NCBI RefSeq assembly: GCF_003933245.1
Contig: NZ_QUSX01000001.1
Location: 1,054,001 to 1,118,000, forward strand
Direction of reading: 5' to 3'
DNA length: 64,000 nt
Source of the DNA: Maribacter algicola
GTDB taxonomy: Bacteria > Bacteroidota > Bacteroidia > Flavobacteriales > Flavobacteriaceae
Shown: positions 62,817-64,000 of the stretch, piece by piece
Position numbering within the stretch: the stretch's first letter is position 1
Layout of the letters: each line of letters starts with the position of its first letter
Position numbers and translations under genes: made by a program
Notes under the pieces: generated by a model
What the model was told of the DNA's origin: nothing
The model's database searches: none
Seen by the model: the letters and a program-made list of their open reading frames with translations, nothing else

Positions 62817-63518
62817 ATGAAAAAAGTAATTATTTGTTCTTTTATGGCATTAGTAAGCCTATTACTAGCATGTGATGGTGAATTTGTAAAAAATGATTTA
62901 GCTATTTTTTTGACTTCACCAAAAAATGATGCCCCCTGTCTAGACGGTGAAAAAGTTGGTGAGAAACTTGATATACCCGTTGAATGGACTATAGAGGGAT
63001 TACCTAATAATTTGATTATTTATGTAGACAAACTAGATGATAATAAAGAAATCATAGACATTTCAAACCAACAACAAATACCTATAGCAGTCGAAGAAAC
63101 TTCAAAAAAAATCACTGTCGATCCAGGCAGTTGGTATCAATGGCAAATAATTGGAAATGAAGGAAACCTAAAAAGTGATGTATATACATTTTTCAGTGAA
63201 GGCCCTCCATCACCTAACCAAGTTCCTTTACCGGCGCAAATTCAAATTACAAGAAACAGTAATTCTCAGGTTCAATTTAATTGGACACAAACTCCAGATC
63301 TTGACAATGATCGTTTAGTTTTTGATGTTTTTTTTGGAGAAACAGAGGATACAAGTATTCCTCTCCGGGAAAACTTGGAAAGCCCAGAAGAAATATCACT
63401 CTCACCAATAGAAGCAGATAAAACGTACTACATAAAAGTAATTACCAAGGAAATTAGATCGGACAATACCGTAGGTAATAGAGCGATAGCTTTGTTAAAA
63501 GTTGCCGTGAATGGTTGA
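62817..63518 (+). CDS. lipoprotein, unrecognised
   Basis: A 233-residue lipoprotein with signal SFMALVSLLLAC (Cys at about 19). The rest is beta-sandwich-like, with tryptophans and prolines (PVEWTIEGLPNNL, WYQWQIIGNEGN, QVQFNWTQTPDLDNDRLVFD), similar to fibronectin type III domains. It starts 4 nt after the giant protein and is overlapped by the next gene by 8 nt, so it belongs to the same transcript. Function is unknown. Confidence 0.75.
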   Translation: MKKVIICSFMALVSLLLACDGEFVKNDLAIFLTSPKNDAPCLDGEKVGEKLDIPVEWTIEGLPNNLIIYVDKLDDNKEIIDISNQQQIPIAVEETSKKITVDPGSWYQWQIIGNEGNLKSDVYTFFSEGPPSPNQVPLPAQIQITRNSNSQVQFNWTQTPDLDNDRLVFDVFFGETEDTSIPLRENLESPEEISLSPIEADKTYYIKVITKEIRSDNTVGNRAIALLKVAVNG

Positions 63519-64000
63519 TTTAAAAGGCCTTGTTTATTATAAAAGTCGAAATGTAGTATTTCTAATATTTTTTCATTTCGTGACGCTCAGCGCACAAAAT
63601 GACATCCAATCCAATAATCTATTTAGCGTTCAACCCCCCCTCCCCCTCCAACTCTCCTACACCAATAAGCAAATAAAAAAGGAGACGAATAAAGAAAAGG
63701 GCATTCATACCAATTTATTATACAAGCAAGGAGAAAATTGGGATACCGTTCCCATATCCCTTAGGGCACGGGGGAACTTTAGAAGAAATACCTGTTATTT
63801 TACCCCCTTAAAAGTATACTTTAAACGGGGTGGTACCCAGAACACGCCCTTTGAAGACCACAAAAACATAAAAATAGTTTTGCCTTGTTTATTGGAGGAC
63901 CGCAGCAACGATGACGTACTTAAAGAATACTTGGCCTATAAAATGTATGAATTACTATCCCCTATCCACTTTAAGACCCGCTTGGCAACATTGGACTATA
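63511..64000 (+). CDS. CotH-like exported protein, 3' end beyond the window
   Basis: An open frame starts with MVDLKGLVYYKSRN, has a hydrophobic signal (VVFLIFFHFVTLSAQ) and runs to the window edge for 163 codons. The segment PISLRARGNFRRNTCYF, PLKVYF, then IKIVLPCLLED and LKEYLAYKMYELLSP resembles the core of CotH-kinase-like proteins of flavobacteria, in which RGN and KLK motifs are conserved. It overlaps the lipoprotein gene by 8 nt (ATGGTTGA). The end and catalytic residues cannot be seen. Confidence 0.65.
   Translation, partial: MVDLKGLVYYKSRNVVFLIFFHFVTLSAQNDIQSNNLFSVQPPLPLQLSYTNKQIKKETNKEKGIHTNLLYKQGENWDTVPISLRARGNFRRNTCYFTPLKVYFKRGGTQNTPFEDHKNIKIVLPCLLEDRSNDDVLKEYLAYKMYELLSPIHFKTRLATLDY

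Noticed and set aside
1..64000. tRNA or rRNA genes
   Set aside because: No T-loop GTTCRANYC with matching acceptor stems and no rRNA motifs were seen in the spacers.

Overview
The window looks like a chromosome segment of a marine Flavobacteriaceae bacterium (phylum Bacteroidota). This rests on family-level traits: TAnnTTTG -7 promoter boxes, weak Shine-Dalgarno use, DUF5723 proteins, a type IX secretion C-terminal domain, DUF6503 and DUF3109 proteins, HemJ of the CopD family, and LytTR and NarL two-component pairs. Genus was not determined. I found no tRNA, rRNA, CRISPR array, integrase or intact insertion sequence.

Layout. (a) 1-5.4 kb: tail of an unknown gene, a PiT phosphate transporter with a cytosolic PhoU-like tail, a LolA-like exported protein, then the housekeeping run nadD, gmk, yicC on the minus strand. 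(b) 5.4-18.1 kb: a sugar-catabolism island with two DUF1080 lipoproteins, three TIM-barrel sugar isomerase/epimerase-like proteins, two GMC oxidoreductases (one coupled to a gluconate-2-dehydrogenase subunit-3-like partner), a Gfo/Idh/MocA dehydrogenase and a nucleoside-permease-like MFS transporter. The set matches the 3-keto-glycoside pathway: oxidise a glycoside at C3, cleave the keto-glycoside, process and import the product. (c) 18.1-30.8 kb: small hypothetical proteins, a LytTR regulator with its TPR histidine kinase, and mixed housekeeping genes (MarC, CtpA-like protease, dCMP deaminase, HupE/UreJ-like, TerB-DnaJ, bacilliredoxin, PlsC, HD hydrolase, glycosyltransferase). (d) 31-40 kb: a second Gfo/Idh/MocA protein, an amidohydrolase, a radical SAM protein, an enoyl-CoA hydratase, a histidine kinase and HemJ, with low-complexity intergenic repeats around hemJ. 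(e) 40.3-48.4 kb: two paralogous ~1,040-residue BNR/sortilin-like propeller proteins separated by a small GIY-YIG nuclease gene that is bracketed by palindromic repeats, then a lactonase-like lipoprotein. (f) 49-64 kb: a cell-surface locus, all on the plus strand.

The most interesting signals are in (e) and (f). In (f), three promoters (before 48986, 53171 and 56385) each carry a partly palindromic TACC/GGTA-type site, and in all three it sits exactly 22 nt upstream of a TAnnTTTG-like box. The locus encodes its own histidine kinase and NarL/LuxR-type response regulator, and that family binds inverted TACC-type heptamers. The simplest reading is an autoregulated two-component regulon controlling two DUF5723 proteins, a 1,674-residue type IX-secreted LRR/Calx-beta protein, a lipoprotein and a CotH-like protein. 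In (e), the repeats around the GIY-YIG gene resemble the REP/RAYT arrangement but with a different nuclease family. Functions are inferred from recognised motifs without database searches.
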